Positions 4,640-5,596 of a stretch of 5,596 bases of DNA are shown in pieces. Below the pieces are notes generated by a model. That model was given only the letters and a program-made list of their open reading frames with translations, searched no databases and was not told where the DNA came from. The position numbers and the translations under genes were made by a program. Each line of letters opens with the position of its first letter. Within the stretch, counting starts at the first letter, position 1. The stretch is from an uncultured Eubacteriaceae bacterium. GTDB lineage: Bacteria > Bacillota > Clostridia > Eubacteriales > Eubacteriaceae. The stretch is taken from the NCBI GenBank assembly GCA_947630385.1, contig CANRHG010000129.1, forward strand, positions 1-5,596, read 5' to 3'.

Positions 4640-4727
4640 ATTTTCAAAAGAAAATTTTAAGTTAATTACAATTGCACATGATAAAGTTGTATTATCAATT
4701 TGGCTAGGAGAACGGAGGCTATAATAC

Positions 4728-5345
4728 ATGAAGAAATTAAGCGGCGTTGTTTTGCTTGTGATCGCGGCCCTGATGTTTTGTTTCGTCACGGGTTGTACAC
4801 AGGAAACGTCGAGCGATAAGACTAGCGGTTCAAAGAATAAGACCCAGCAGACGGAGACGGCTCAGGCTGTGGACGACGCGCAGGCATCCTCTGCGGATAC
4901 GCAGCAAACTTCGGGCGATACGGCAAGTTCCGGTGGTTCCAGACTAGATGACTTTACCGAAGAAGAACAAAAGATCATGGGTGATTTAACGGGAACCTGG
5001 GAACAGAGAACGCCGGGTGCGGATGGATCGACCAACATTGTTCGGGCTAAGATCGACAACGTCAGCGGCTTTACACTCACGACCGGTACCGTCAATGCGG
5101 CGGGCGAAGGAACGTATTACTCCCACGTGGGTTCTTACGAAGTCATAGGAGATATGATAAGATTTAGCGCAACAACCGGTGGTGAATCAAACGACGGATC
5201 AAGCTATACGCTGAGAATGGACCCGGGAGTTTACGAATACAAATTCTCTGAAAATCCGGAACACACTCAGTTGGTTTTGACCCCAGACAACGATAACGCT
5301 AGGAATTTAACGGGTGGTGATGCCATCACCTTAGCCAAATCATAA
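4728..5345 (+). CDS. Lipoprotein with Ser/Thr/Gln linker and lipocalin-like domain
   Basis: A 205-residue protein. Residues 1-22 (MKKLSGVVLLVIAALMFCFV, TG) form a lipoprotein signal peptide and Cys23 is the predicted lipidated residue. Residues 24-72 are a low-complexity linker rich in Ser, Thr, Gln, Ala and Asp, typical of a tether through the Gram-positive wall. From about residue 74 comes a folded domain: LTGTWEQR (87-94) opens it, and alternating strands follow (FTLTTGTV, GSYEVIGDMIRFSAT, YEYKFSE, QLVLTPD). LTGTW with successive strands resembles lipocalin-like barrels of small secreted proteins; this is inference. A clear ribosome site, GGAGG (4714-4718), lies 9 nt before the ATG, with AGGAG also at 4706-4710. 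No convincing own promoter is seen, and a terminator stands about 90 nt upstream. It ends just before the terminator at 5352-5381. Confidence 0.9.
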   Translation: MKKLSGVVLLVIAALMFCFVTGCTQETSSDKTSGSKNKTQQTETAQAVDDAQASSADTQQTSGDTASSGGSRLDDFTEEEQKIMGDLTGTWEQRTPGADGSTNIVRAKIDNVSGFTLTTGTVNAAGEGTYYSHVGSYEVIGDMIRFSATTGGESNDGSSYTLRMDPGVYEYKFSENPEHTQLVLTPDNDNARNLTGGDAITLAKS

Positions 5346-5351
5346 ATGTTT

Positions 5352-5381
5352 ACCTCGGTAGCGACCGGGGTTTATTTTTTT
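5352..5381 (+). terminator. Strong intrinsic terminator between lipoprotein gene and polA
   Basis: ACCTCGGT (5352-5359) pairs with ACCGGGGT (5364-5371), 8 bp with one T-G wobble and an AGCG loop, followed by a T-rich tract (5371-5381). It starts 7 nt after the lipoprotein stop codon and ends only 9 nt before the polA ATG. Confidence 0.9.
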
Positions 5382-5390
5382 CTCGAGAAA

Positions 5391-5596
5391 ATGAAAGATT
5401 GTATATTAATAGACGGAAATTCGGTTTTATACCGGATGTTTTACGGGATGCGCCCGATGCACAACGCCAAAGGCATGCCGACGTCGGCGGTCTACGGTTT
5501 TACGAACCTTTTGGTGAAGATCCAAAACGATTACGATCCCGAGTATTTGGCCGTTGCCTTCGACCGGGCGGAACCGACCTTTCGCCACGAAGCGTA
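5391..5596 (+). CDS. polA: DNA polymerase I, N-terminal 68 codons (3' end outside window)
   Basis: The frame opens MKDCILIDGNSVLYRMFYGM and continues through KGMPTSAVYGFTNLL and YLAVAFDRAEPTFRHEA to the window edge. This is the start of the 5'-nuclease domain of PolA, which removes RNA primers and repairs DNA. Asp8 in LIDGNS is the expected first metal ligand, and SAVYGFTN and FD-x(5)-FRHE are family hallmarks. The start at 5391 matches the usual beginning of Firmicutes PolA. The frame also stays open upstream to ATG 5346, which would add 15 residues encoded by the terminator hairpin and is unlikely. No good ribosome site precedes 5391, only a weak GAGAAA. The polymerase and any 3'-exonuclease domains lie beyond the window. 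Confidence 0.95.
   Translation, partial: MKDCILIDGNSVLYRMFYGMRPMHNAKGMPTSAVYGFTNLLVKIQNDYDPEYLAVAFDRAEPTFRHEA

Noticed and set aside
4672..4695. Own promoter for the second lipoprotein gene (TTGCAC and TATTAT)
   Set aside because: The spacing is only 12 nt; an alternative -35 (TTACAA, 18-nt spacer) matches at just three positions, so neither was listed as a feature.
4862..5095. Minus-strand 77-codon frame inside the second lipoprotein gene
   Set aside because: It is antisense to the low-complexity linker and folded domain of a convincing lipoprotein, with no ribosome site.
1..5596. CRISPR array, tRNA or rRNA gene
   Set aside because: No regularly spaced direct repeats, no cloverleaf with a T-loop motif and no rRNA-like sequence were seen on either strand.

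Overview
The window looks like a chromosomal segment of a low-to-moderate GC Gram-positive (Bacillota-like) bacterium. The evidence is strong purine-rich ribosome binding sites, consensus sigma-A-type promoters and U-tailed terminators, two small lipoproteins, a clostridial-type YjbR protein with an extra N-terminal domain, and a PolA start of the Firmicutes type. The species cannot be named from this sequence.

Layout. Positions 1 to about 1000 (minus strand) are part of a decaying IS607-family element: the first 118 codons of an open tnpB-like gene, preceded and overlapped by a broken serine-recombinase tnpA. The element abuts, and probably truncated, a YoeB-type toxin gene on the plus strand (about 981-1175), which has lost its N-terminus and carries an internal TAG. 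Positions 1176-1308 hold a hairpin and a weak terminator. Positions 1309-3052 (minus strand) hold two tandem paralogues of a phage-repressor-like protein: an N-terminal XRE-type helix-turn-helix, then a conserved domain that may be a degenerate S24/LexA-like fold. Each paralogue has a TACAAT -10 box placed so that transcription would begin at the A of its ATG, with no usable Shine-Dalgarno site, so both look leaderless. The upstream copy has a perfect 17-bp palindrome in its promoter spacer, a likely auto-operator.

Divergently from the repressors, 3172-3855 (plus) encodes an MmcQ/YjbR-family protein. A hairpin-rich gap leads to a small lipoprotein gene (4050-4529). A near-perfect promoter then drives a short transcript of about 70 nt ending at a strong terminator (4609-4639): a candidate small RNA or attenuated leader. 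A second lipoprotein gene (4728-5345) ends at another strong terminator, and polA begins 10 nt beyond it and runs off the window.

How the parts relate. The left half is accessory DNA (insertion element, dead toxin, duplicated repressors). The right half, from yjbR to polA, looks like ordinary chromosome. The repressor pair probably regulates itself and possibly the divergent yjbR, but no target operon such as phage or conjugation genes lies in the window. The two lipoproteins share a build (signal peptide, acidic or Ser/Thr-rich linker, beta-rich domain) without clear sequence similarity.
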